Positions 22,596-30,446 of a stretch of DNA of 45,054 nt are shown piece after piece; position 1 is the first letter of the stretch, and every line of letters begins with the position of its first letter. The position numbers and the translations under genes are program-made. The notes beneath the pieces are model-generated. The model did not search any database. It saw only the letters and a program-made list of their open reading frames with translations, and was not told the origin of the DNA. Origin of the DNA: Nemertoderma westbladi (Eukaryota > Xenacoelomorpha > Nemertodermatida > Nemertodermatidae); assembly GCA_032718475.1 (NCBI GenBank), contig JAUCBJ010008002.1, forward strand, positions 1-45,054, written 5' to 3'.

Positions 22596-22985
22596 TCAAC
22601 CGGGGCGTTTGCCATCCGGGTATTCAGTCGAATCAGTCCGTCCTCTCCCATCATTGGTCTCAATTAGTAGACTGGACTGTCCGGTTTCAAGGTCTTGCCC
22701 GCACTGAGTTGTTCCCACTCGTTGTGGGAAACTTACTTTCTGGACATATCTAACAATACATTTCCCTGCGATGATGAGTTCTTGTACACTTCGTTGAACT
22801 ATCGGTTGGTTGTCTTTCCACCGCAGGAAGTTGCGAAGGGTTATGACGTGGTGGATGAGACGTCTCATTGATGAAGTTCGCTCGATCAATAGTTGTAAAG
22901 ACGCCGCTGGTTGCGTGATCGTCGCGATGTTAGAGTGCCTGCCTGAGTCCTTTGCAGGCTCGGTCAGACAACTATAGATCTCCAC
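22596..22985 (-). pseudogene. BEL-2 linker between RNase H and integrase
   Basis: The frame contains features of the BEL/Pao segment after RNase H: a helix like LLIERTSSMRRLIHHVITLR, and SVQELIIAGKCIVRYVQK, which matches the family's conserved helix before the glycine-rich 'GRL' region. It overlaps the preceding frame by about 20 bp in a different register, and the downstream part (GEDGLIRLNTR) sits in yet another register, so there are frameshifts near 22970 and 22690. It has no enzymatic role of its own. Confidence 0.6.
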
Positions 22986-24256
22986 TGTGGTGCTTCTATG
23001 GACTTTACGGATCTCCTTGTCGTCTTCGGAGTATTTCCGCTATAGAGTTCGGGATCGAATCGGGTACTCCAGGTTAATTGTAGTTGCTGTAGGAATTCCG
23101 GGCCGGTGAGCCAGAGTTTACTTTTGCCGAGTTGTCGTGGGGTGGCGCCTCTGCTCAATAAGTCCGCTGGATTTTCTTTCCCGTTTACATGGTGCCACTG
23201 TTCTCGGCCGGTGCACTGTTTTATCTCAGTGGCTCGGTTCGCTACAAACGTGGTGTGTCGCCGTGATGGTGAATGGAGGTCGGTCACCGAACAATAACCC
23301 ACGGATGTTGCATTCTCTTTAATCTGGCATTTAGGGAGATATGTATAGGTGTCAGTAGTCTCCTCTTTGATGCCGCAGAGTGTCCATCCCATGATCGTGC
23401 GTTCTGCATAAAAGCCGTCGTCCGGCTTTACAGATCTGGCGACGTCTCCAGTGGGTATGTGTAATTCCGGTGTGTCGAGTCCGATCAATAGGGTGATTCG
23501 GTTCACGTCCAATGGTGGACATCGTAGGTCTACATCTTCCCGGTCTAGCTGTATGAGGGGTGCGTATTCAGCTGATTGTTGGAACCGCACTCGGAGATCG
23601 GTGTGTACCAAGGCGTTCTTGATCGTCAGCTTGACCGTCTCGTAACCCTTCATAACTCCTTCCATCTTGAGTTGCACCTCCCCGGACTCTACTTCTCTAT
23701 GGTCGGTGATAGTTTGTATGGGCCGTTTGCAAGGTTCGTAGTCTAGGCCTAGTTGTTCGAGGAAATCCCGTTCGATGATGGTTCCGTCCGACCCGTTGTC
23801 AAGGAACGCGAGCGTTGTTAAAGATTTCCTGACCCCTTGAATTCTTACTGGGATCACTTTGGCGAAGACCATGTAATGGCGGTTTATAAGGTTGATCGTG
23901 GCCTCGAATCGTGGGACGAGTTCAGCAAACTGGAACTTCCTGCAGAATTCCACCTTATTTTTCTCTCCGCAGAAAAGACATAGAAGGGAGGTTGTAGTGC
24001 CTTCCCTTTCGGGTGCCCACTTCGCTAGATAACACGCCCATTCCTCGTCTGATGTCGGTTCCTCGTAGTCCTCGTCGTCGGAATCCTCGGCCATGGTGAT
24101 GGCCATCGTACTCACTGGAGGGGGACGGAATCTCGGTTTCGGAGTGGGTGTCCTGCTCCTGGAGTTGTTCTCTATTCCGTCTAACTTGGAGAGACTTTGT
24201 TTGGAGAACATCGAGTCATTCATGGCTTCGGAGATATCATCTAGGAATGCCGACAT
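22964..24256 (-). pseudogene. BEL-2 protease fused to RNase H tail, RT deleted
   Basis: Residues ~1-110 hold the gag/pol junction with a degenerate zinc-binding block (CLFCGEKNKVEFC). The aspartic protease follows: TTLAFLDNGSDGTII (~148-162) with Asp in LDNGSDG, which is the BEL-type variant of DTG/DSG. GLDTPELHIP and GWTLCGI mark the protease C-terminus (~255-310). Then, within one open frame, the chain jumps to an RNase H C-terminal block (VANRATEIKQ, WHHVNGKENPADLLSRG at ~338-371). Everything between, that is the whole RT including YVDD and the RNase H core, is absent. The junction lies around 23243-23290. This is an in-frame internal deletion of about 1.3 kb or more compared with the family. 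Confidence 0.85.
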
Positions 24257-24304
24257 TTCGAGGAAACTGGGATCTCGATCTGGGTGTCTGCGTCGGAGAT
24301 CTAC

Positions 24305-26146
24305 TCATTTATACGCCCACTTACTTTGTAGCCATCCGGGGAACTTTCGGGCAATCTGTCGGAGATTTAGAATGTTGTTTACTTGTTCCTCCTTATTTAA
24401 TGGTTTTAGAGTGTAGTAGGCATCTTTCATGGAATCTGAGAACTCCTGGATATTCTGTGGGTCCCCTAGGGATCCCGCGTCCTGTATCAGTTTCTCGAGA
24501 GTTTTATTAATTATAGTCCCGATATTTCCGTATCTTTTGTCTAGAGTTTTCCATGCGTCATAGTATGCTTCATGAGATCCTCCCTCGAAACATTTAATGA
24601 TTCGGCGTGGTTTGTCGCCCAGGTATTGGGATAAATTTACCAGTTTTTGTGCGTCGGTTATATCCGTTGACCCAATCTGAGTGAAGAACCGTTTCTTGAA
24701 TCCGAGGTAATCGATGGGGTCCCCTTCGAAGGTGCGGATCTCCATCTTGGGCATGGCCAGGTGGTTTTCCAATGCCCGGATAATACCGACGTCATCTGAA
24801 CTGGAATGACTAGGAGGGTTATAGTTATTGGCATTCTCTCCCATGCACGATGGATCGATGAGAGGTGGAGTTTTAATGATGACACGGTTACGGATTTGTG
24901 GTGTGGATGTAAATGGGTTGTTGGATCGAGGGGTGGCATCCCGTTCCGAGTCCTTTTCAGGCTCGTACTTGGGAACGCTCGGGACCGTGGGGTTGGCCGG
25001 GAAATAAAGTTCCTCATTCTTAAGCGTAACCGGTGAGGGATGGAATACCGGTGCTTGTGCCGATAACGTAGACTGTATGGTTGGCGGGAACTCGGGTTTC
25101 GGAGGTTTCGCCGCCGGTGGCGTAAATGACTTCTCTAATTCCGGGACCGGGATTGGTTCATAGTTCTGTTCTATACCCCTTTCCCAGTCCTCATATAGTT
25201 GAAGAGCCCGTTCTATGAGTGCGGCTTCGTATTCCGCGAGTTTCGCAATATCCGCATTCTTTTTATGGATGAGAATCGCTTGGGCCTCGGCATGTTGTTT
25301 ACACATTTCTGCCTCTAGTTTACGTTGTTCGGCCTCCTGTTTGGCCTCTCGTTCACGTTGTTCGGCCTGTTGTTCGGCCTCTCGTTCACGTTGTTCGGTC
25401 TCTCGTCTATGTTGTTCGGCCTGTTGTTCGGCCTCTCGTCTACGTTGTTCGGCCTGTTGTTCGGCCTCTCGTTTACGTTGTTCGGCCTGTTGTTTGGCCT
25501 CTCGTTTTTGCATTTCGGCTGCTAATACATCTTGCTCGACTCGCAGTTGAACATATTCATCTTCCATCCGAGCTTTGAGGGCCAATGCCCTCTGTTCTCG
25601 TAGCTGATCTCGGAGTGGCTGACCCCCTTGAGAGCTGCGTGCTGAACCGGACATCTCGCTCCTAGCGCTGTAGTGCTGGTGCCTCGAGGACCCCGTTCTC
25701 TTTCGATGAATTGCTGTCCTGGTGCTGGAGGTTCGCACCGATTCTGCGTCTGTTCTTTCAGTTCTCTTATAGTACTGTTCCTCGTAGCCTCTCACGAGGC
25801 TGAGGGTCCTCCGGTGTTGTTTGCGGAACTCATCTAGATGTACAACGTGTTCTTCTAGTCTGGGGTAGTTTACCTGATCGGTGGTGGGGATGAGTTCTTG
25901 ATACGCCTGTATCACCCTCTCATATTGTTGTAAGATACTTCGGATATTCTGTAGCTGAGTTTGTATCTCGTTGATGGGGGTTTCGACTCCCTTGAGTTGT
26001 TTCTCTATACGTTGATACGCTCGAGTGACTCCGCCTTTGAGAGCGCCTAGTCGACGGGTCATGTTCTTTACGTTCGGTACCTCATCGGCTTCCGAGTCTG
26101 TGTGGTGGTCCATCTCATCGGAATCGGAGATGTTGTTCGTCGTCAT
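24305..26146 (-). CDS. BEL-2 Gag polyprotein with hendecad coiled coil
   Basis: This 613-residue frame starts at an ATG with an acidic N-terminus, then a predicted helical region (~30-130). From about 205 to 310 come charged 11-residue repeats of the type REAEQQAEQRR, a long coiled coil. A Pro-rich spacer follows. The BEL/Pao capsid-like region is near 465-613 (PKMEIRTFEGDPIDYLGFKK), with the family's 'L-x-F-x-G-D' pattern. It would assemble the particle around element RNA. The stop is a UGA (24305-24307) after WAYK, and the same frame carries on into the protease segment. It is therefore either a point lesion (CGA to TGA is plausible) or a readthrough stop. Confidence 0.88.
   Translation of the reverse strand: MTTNNISDSDEMDHHTDSEADEVPNVKNMTRRLGALKGGVTRAYQRIEKQLKGVETPINEIQTQLQNIRSILQQYERVIQAYQELIPTTDQVNYPRLEEHVVHLDEFRKQHRRTLSLVRGYEEQYYKRTERTDAESVRTSSTRTAIHRKRTGSSRHQHYSARSEMSGSARSSQGGQPLRDQLREQRALALKARMEDEYVQLRVEQDVLAAEMQKREAKQQAEQRKREAEQQAEQRRREAEQQAEQHRRETEQREREAEQQAEQREREAKQEAEQRKLEAEMCKQHAEAQAILIHKKNADIAKLAEYEAALIERALQLYEDWERGIEQNYEPIPVPELEKSFTPPAAKPPKPEFPPTIQSTLSAQAPVFHPSPVTLKNEELYFPANPTVPSVPKYEPEKDSERDATPRSNNPFTSTPQIRNRVIIKTPPLIDPSCMGENANNYNPPSHSSSDDVGIIRALENHLAMPKMEIRTFEGDPIDYLGFKKRFFTQIGSTDITDAQKLVNLSQYLGDKPRRIIKCFEGGSHEAYYDAWKTLDKRYGNIGTIINKTLEKLIQDAGSLGDPQNIQEFSDSMKDAYYTLKPLNKEEQVNNILNLRQIARKFPGWLQSKWAYK
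25316..25515. repeat. 33-bp minisatellite encoding the Gag coiled coil
   Basis: Six or so tandem, partly degenerate units on the plus strand read like GTTGTTCGGCCTCTCGT, with period 33 bp (11 codons) and some 18-bp half steps. They encode the hendecad Gln/Glu/Arg-rich repeats in Gag. Frame is preserved throughout, as expected if length variation is tolerated only in multiples of three. Confidence 0.85.
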
Positions 26147-26822
26147 TCTAGCGCCTCGTTGATAGCTAGATATGCGATGTCGTAAAATAGTTCTTCGTAG
26201 GTCTCGTATTCAGCTTGGACTACCCGAACGGTAATCCTGAATCATCCGATGTTCGTTCCTTGTACTTCAACTTCGACGTGCCAGATTCCTGGCTCAACTT
26301 GGATTATATCAATGGGTGTGATCGATACTTCCATTCCCTGTTAACGACTCTCTATATGTGATCTGCCGACTACGAGTTTATTAGTTCGAGTTTGTCGATT
26401 GATTAAACCACGGCTTTGTCTTAACTCAAATACCAGAGTTTCCTCGTAGTGGGTGCTGGGTATGCACGGAGAGAGTTTGAAGAGTATTGTAGGATTCCCA
26501 ACTTCCACCAGTCGAAGTTGGCTGCGTCTTATTCTCAATTTTGACAGCCTGTCAAAATTGATCCTCTTATTCTCAATTTTGTTGCCGTTATTCCCGACAC
26601 CATGGGGGAAAACGCCGATGCTGGAGGCGGAACTTTTCAGACCACGGAATCCTGGCCTGTCACTGGATATTGGTAGTGGAGAAGGAATACATTCTTAAAT
26701 GCAAGATTGCGATTGAGGAAAAGTTTCATTGGTTGGATATACTCTTTAATGTAACTTCCCTACAGTTGAACCTTGATTGAGAATAAGTTGGGCTTCCCCA
26801 AACCAATATACACCAAATATTT
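26147..26822 (-). promoter_or_regulatory. BEL-2 leader between 5' LTR and gag
   Basis: About 675 bp lie between the 5' LTR and the gag ATG on the minus strand, with no convincing reading frame. It contains a perfect 12-bp inverted repeat with a 1-nt loop at 26536-26560 (arms CAATTTTGACAG). It also holds the phrase TCTTATTCTCAATTTTG twice (26527 and 26565), and the inverted partner ATTGAGAATAAG near 26775. Such leaders normally hold the primer-binding site and the packaging signal. A TGG suitable for a tRNA primer occurs about 8 nt inside the LTR end, but I could not match a specific tRNA. Confidence 0.5.
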
Positions 26823-27893
26823 ACAATAATATAACACGACAATATAAATCCCTACAGTACATTATTTAATTACCCACTGTTCGCTCAGATTTTAGCCTAA
26901 CTAATGTTCCCCAATTTTCCCCCGGTCCTAGTCTCGGTACCGTAGTGTCGGTGTCGGTCGACCCTGTTGCGTGTCCGTTCCACCCTTCCCGAACCCCGAA
27001 GGGATCGGTCATCAGGAACCAGTACGGCTTGGCTAGGTGTCTGTCATGTCGGTGGACCCGTTTGCGTGTCCGTCCCACCCTTCCCGAACCCCGAAGGGAT
27101 CGGTCATCAGGAACCAGTACGGCTTGGCTAGGGGTCCATCGGTTCATCGCAGGGACCCAACCACCTAGGCTTTCTGAGTCCTTATTCAGGCTCGTAGTCG
27201 CTTCGGCATCCAAGAAGCTGCTCCGAACAGTCGGTAGGCCAGTAGAGTCCAGTCCTTTGTCTTTCGACCCCGTTGCGTGTCCGTCCCACCCTTCCCGAAC
27301 CCCGAAGGGATCGGTCAGGAACCAGTACGGCTTGGCAAGGGGTCTGTCAGCCCATCGTGAGCCCCAACGGTTGGTCGTACTAACTCCAGTCGTGGAACCC
27401 ACTTCAGGAAGGCAGTCCTCGTCGAACCCTTCCTCCGTTAGTCGGTCGACCCGTTCGCATGTCCGTCCCACCCTTCCCGAACCCCGAAGGGATCAGTCAG
27501 GAACCAGTACGGCTTGGCTAGGGGTCTGTTGTTCCCTGACACAAGCAGCAGACTTTCCGATGTCCTTTTCAGGCTCGTAATAACTGCTGTTGGCCAGGGA
27601 CCACTAAGGGCAGTCCTTGTCCTTTAGACCTAGCGAGTTACCAAATCCACCTCTACAGGCAGCAGGAAGTTGGCTAGGCCTAATAGTAATCAGGCAAACC
27701 TGAATACTGCTTAACTTTTCCTCCCACCCCTGGCCCTTAAATACATGAAATGAGTCCCGTACCCCGTAAGTCGCGCCAATATTCGCAATAAAATCCCATG
27801 TTCCCGCACCCAGTAGTGATATCGGAATATCCATTTAAAATAAATCCAAAAAATATTCAACTCGCGTTAGGAAAAGTTGAAATACCGCGAACA
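26823..27893 (-). repeat. BEL-2 LTR copy (5' LTR on the minus strand)
   Basis: Direct copy of 12990-14130, with the same minus-strand start TGTTCGCGGTATTTC and the same four internal subrepeats. It lacks about 70 bp through several small deletions. The start sits directly against a 12-30 bp stretch that carries the polyadenylation hexamer of the neighbouring fibrinogen-domain exon. It would contain the element's promoter on the minus strand. Confidence 0.8.
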
Positions 27894-27917
27894 TGGTGAT
27901 TATTGGAGACAACAATA

Positions 27918-27923
27918 TTTATT
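27918..27923 (-). promoter_or_regulatory. Polyadenylation hexamer for the fibrinogen-domain exon
   Basis: AATAAA on the minus strand, about 175 bp past the stop codon of the fibrinogen-domain exon and 25 bp before the BEL-2 LTR. It is the only canonical hexamer I found between stop and LTR. Confidence 0.45.
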
Positions 27924-28095
27924 TCGACAATGTGAGGGCTTCGGTCAACAATATCACAAATTGCATGATTCCTTCATGATACAATCAATACTCAATATAT
28001 ATTCATCTATTAAGTATAAAAATAAAAATAAATAGCCAATAATACTGAACATAATGTCGTCTCTCTAATATTAATCAGCCACTCCTCACTCACCT

Positions 28096-28947
28096 TTAAT
28101 ATAATTGGATCATCATAATGTGTCTATATTTCGATGATTCATATTTATTACCTAGAGTATGCCAGTATGGTGCGCCTTCTACCTTAGGAATAGTACCCAA
28201 TAGATTGGAGTAGGAGAAGGGAGTGCATCCTTTATACCACCACCCAGCCCCGTCTACAGCGCAGTTCATATCTCTTTCGGCGTCGTTATCCTCATCGTGT
28301 GCGGTAAACAAGGCCCCATTGATATCGGAATTAATTCCATCCGTTCCATTCGTCATCGAGTCCCCCGCGGTTGACAACGGGTTGTAACCGGAGACATGCA
28401 ACCGAAACTTCTCGTGTTCCGAGCCGACACTAAACTCGGAATATTCCGACCAGTACCACTTATCCTCATTCAGGTTATGGAACTCGATTCTGAGAGAAAC
28501 TCCGCGTTTCGTTAACTTATTAATATTTTTTAACCCAATCCAGTAGTAGTAATCTTCATTAAATAGTCCATCTTTGTACTCTTCCCAATTGAAGTTCCCC
28601 TTCCCCTCTCCTTCAAATTCACCCTGTCCAAATTCTACTGATTTTTTCACCTCTCCTAGCAACAGATAAGGGCCACCATCATGATCTAGGCGTCCCGGCG
28701 AGCAATAAAAGTAGGGGAGATCGTAGAATCTCGATTCATAACGAGAAAACTCCTGAACTGTTTTACGTTTGTTTGGCGTTTCTTCACGGCATGGGTTGAT
28801 GATGTTGTTATAAAATTCGACATTTTCGTCTTTAGCTAAAAACCAGTCATAATCTGAGGCCTGAAGTTTATCCTCGAACCTATACCTCATGGAACTCAGT
28901 AGTCGACCAGCATTTCTCAATTGATTTATTTCATCTGGTTTGGGGAC
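28096..28947 (-). CDS. Fibrinogen-related domain (FReD) protein, C-terminal exon
   Basis: A candidate acceptor (TTATTTTAAACAG then GTCCCC) on the minus strand sets the exon start at 28947 in phase 0. Upstream codons belong to an intron plus a LINE 3' end. The exon encodes a secreted-lectin-type fibrinogen globular domain. DLPYFYCS and DHDGG are the region before 'YWIGLKNINKLT', which matches the family's '(Y/F)WLG..NIH.LT'. GYNPLSTAGDSM matches the 'G.aGDSl' block, DEDNDAERDMNCA the calcium-binding loop and second disulfide start, and GAGWWYKGC the signature Trp pair and Cys. The stop is natural and the C-terminus (KYRHIMMIQLY) is complete. FReD proteins are often innate immune lectins in invertebrates, but the ligand is unknown. 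The 5' exons are not seen. The domain is intact, so this may be a live gene. Confidence 0.85.
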   Translation of the reverse strand, partial: VPKPDEINQLRNAGRLLSSMRYRFEDKLQASDYDWFLAKDENVEFYNNIINPCREETPNKRKTVQEFSRYESRFYDLPYFYCSPGRLDHDGGPYLLLGEVKKSVEFGQGEFEGEGKGNFNWEEYKDGLFNEDYYYWIGLKNINKLTKRGVSLRIEFHNLNEDKWYWSEYSEFSVGSEHEKFRLHVSGYNPLSTAGDSMTNGTDGINSDINGALFTAHDEDNDAERDMNCAVDGAGWWYKGCTPFSYSNLLGTIPKVEGAPYWHTLGNKYESSKYRHIMMIQLY

Positions 28948-29429
28948 CTGTTTAAAATAATTTAAGGAAAAATACATATATATTATTATTATTATTAATA
29001 TAAATTTACACCATAACTTAGACGCGAAAAAAGATCTACTACTACTACTGGGATCGGCATGCTGCATTGCAGCAGCATTTTTAAGAATGCTGTGCCGGCT
29101 TGTCGACAAAATTGCGTCGCCACAACTCCATATCACCCATGACATTTGCTAGATCATCCGCATCTTCAAGGCCGGTGTCCTATAAGATGCGTCTCAAGAA
29201 AGTCATGTACTGTCCACCATGCCTATTCACTCCATGAGGCTGCAAAAGCACAAGAGTATGCACTGGCTGGTCCTCACGGCGAAAGCAATGTCCTGCAAAG
29301 CGGAGGCGACTTTGTTCTAGTGTCAAGCTTGGGGGAACCAATGAGACACTTCCAATGTTATATAGTGTCTGGTTGGAGAAGTGTGCATTGTACTTGGCAT
29401 TGTGTTTGAGAAAGACCCTGTCCATTCTG

Positions 29430-29441
29430 CCGCTAGGGGGC
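29430..29441 (+). promoter_or_regulatory. CTCF-like motif
   Basis: CCGCTAGGGGGC fits the bilaterian CTCF core consensus except for one position. It lies in the ~60-bp insert inside LINE-D about 480 bp upstream of the FReD exon. One motif in 45 kb can arise by chance; binding is not shown. Confidence 0.25.
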
Positions 29442-29674
29442 GAAATGGGGCTGTTTTATAATATAGTGTCTGGTTGGAGATGTGTGCATTGTACTTGACA
29501 CAATGAACCTGGAGTAGCATTCTTGTGAATGTGCCATCCAGAGATTTGGTGTCTCCGATTAATTATCTGTGACTTCCAAATCCTGGAAAGCCTATTCAAG
29601 GCTGCCTGACTTCCGTATCCATGATCCCAGGAAACATAAGTTGTCCACATGCTCAAGCATGCCATCCTTTGAGC

Positions 29675-29903
29675 TTAAAAAAAAAAAAAACAAAAAAAAC
29701 GGCCCCCCAGAACTTTACTCCGCAGAGGAAACTCCAGTACTCATTTAGCTACCACCTAAGGATGCAAGGCAGAGATGCGCCCTGGCTGGTCCCTTTAAAG
29801 CATTCGTGCCGAAACGAAAACTGCCCTGGCCCATGTGAGGATCGAACCCACGACCTACAGGAGATGTGAATTCAATGCAACCACTACACCAAGGTGGAAT
29901 ATC
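29675..29903 (-). mobile_element. tRNA-derived SINE inserted in LINE-D
   Basis: On the minus strand the element begins with a tRNA-like head: A box TGGTGTAGTGG (29881-29891) and B box GGTTCGATCC (29839-29848), about 45 nt apart, as in RNA polymerase III internal promoters. A ~150-bp body of no recognised family follows. It ends on this strand in a T-rich run (mirror of the plus-strand A14-C-A8 at 29677-29699), unlike the usual A tail. The LINE sequence resumes on both sides (GAGCTT | CTTATGCTC), which proves insertion. Only a very short target overlap is visible. Confidence 0.75.
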
Positions 29904-30103
29904 TTATGCTCATCCGGTCAGAAACTTGCTGAGGACTTTCAAAGTTAACTGTGAAAATTTTGGTCTTTCTGGAGTTAATAAAAAGACCAACACTAGAAGC
30001 AGCATGTTATAATAAGCTGAGGAGCCGTTGGGCTCCCTCTCGTGATTCTGAGAGTACTCCTAAGTCATCAGCAAAGTCTAGATCAGTTAGGTACTTGGAA
30101 GGT

Positions 30104-30446
30104 TTCCATGACTTATGCAGCCAGGAAAGAAAACTCTTGTTAACTTTTTGGATCAGACTTTTACATTTGACTGGTACTTTTATTCTTGTGGTCGAGGTTT
30201 GAGACATCCATGATACAATCAAGAAAGTCAAGATTACGAAGATACAGGATTTCGTCACCGATTGAAAATTATATTTTACATGCATGAGACAAGAGTTGCA
30301 AAGCCACTTACCTTGCCAGAAGGTCTCACTATAAGCTTCATCGGATTATAAGCAGAGCACATCTGTGAAATCTCTTTCTAAATAATTAACAAAAGAAAGG
30401 CTATTAATTCAAACAATTGTGTAAGAAAGTTTAGAACTGAAATCGA
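30104..30446. other. Intervening DNA without recognised features
   Basis: No coding signal, RNA gene or repeat was recognised between the truncated LINE-D end and the start of the 66-bp array. Confidence 0.5.

Larger units (their letters stand above)
12990..27893 (-). mobile_element. BEL-2: large BEL/Pao element with third ORF and a nested LINE
   Basis: Two direct LTR copies (12990-14130 and 26823-27893) bracket a minus-strand internal region. Its order is leader, gag (26146-24305), protease and RNase H tail (24256-22964), linker, integrase (22561-21362), an env-position stub, a plus-strand LINE (17463-20797), then a third ORF (16909-14310), a polypurine tract and the 3' LTR. gag, protease, integrase and the first part of the third ORF all share one frame register. 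With the LINE removed the element is about 11.5 kb even though its RT is deleted, so it is large for BEL/Pao. No 5-bp target duplication is visible (TATTC on the left, TGGTG on the right). The two LTRs may therefore come from different insertions or a recombined locus. Confidence 0.72.
29032..30103 (-). mobile_element. LINE-D: decayed LINE-A-family copy interrupted by a SINE
   Basis: From its tail (CTACTACTACTACT on the plus strand, 29032-29047) the minus strand matches the LINE-A 3' untranslated end and RT C-terminal domain (LRFAGHCFRRED at about 29290, TLYNIGSVSLVPP), and farther on DLDFADDLGVLSE (~30060-30100). It is 5'-truncated at about 30103 and scarred by indels. A segment near 29360-29500 is duplicated (ATAGTGTCTGGTTGGAGA occurs twice), with a ~60-bp unrelated insert between. 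Its 3' end lies about 85 bp from the FReD splice acceptor, so it sits inside or at the edge of that gene's intron. Confidence 0.85.

Noticed and set aside
25215-25550. Cys/Ser-rich secreted-like protein on the plus strand
   Set aside because: Exact antisense of the Gag coiled-coil minisatellite; repeats make both strands open.
26866-27580. Coding genes of about 200 codons on both strands
   Set aside because: They lie inside the BEL-2 LTR and result from its GC-rich internal subrepeats, with similar frames in the other LTR copy.
28948-29145. N-terminal part of the fibrinogen-domain protein including a transmembrane segment
   Set aside because: The first ~38 residues are the LINE-D 3' end and the hydrophobic stretch comes from an (ATT)n repeat; a good splice acceptor at 28948 explains the exon start.
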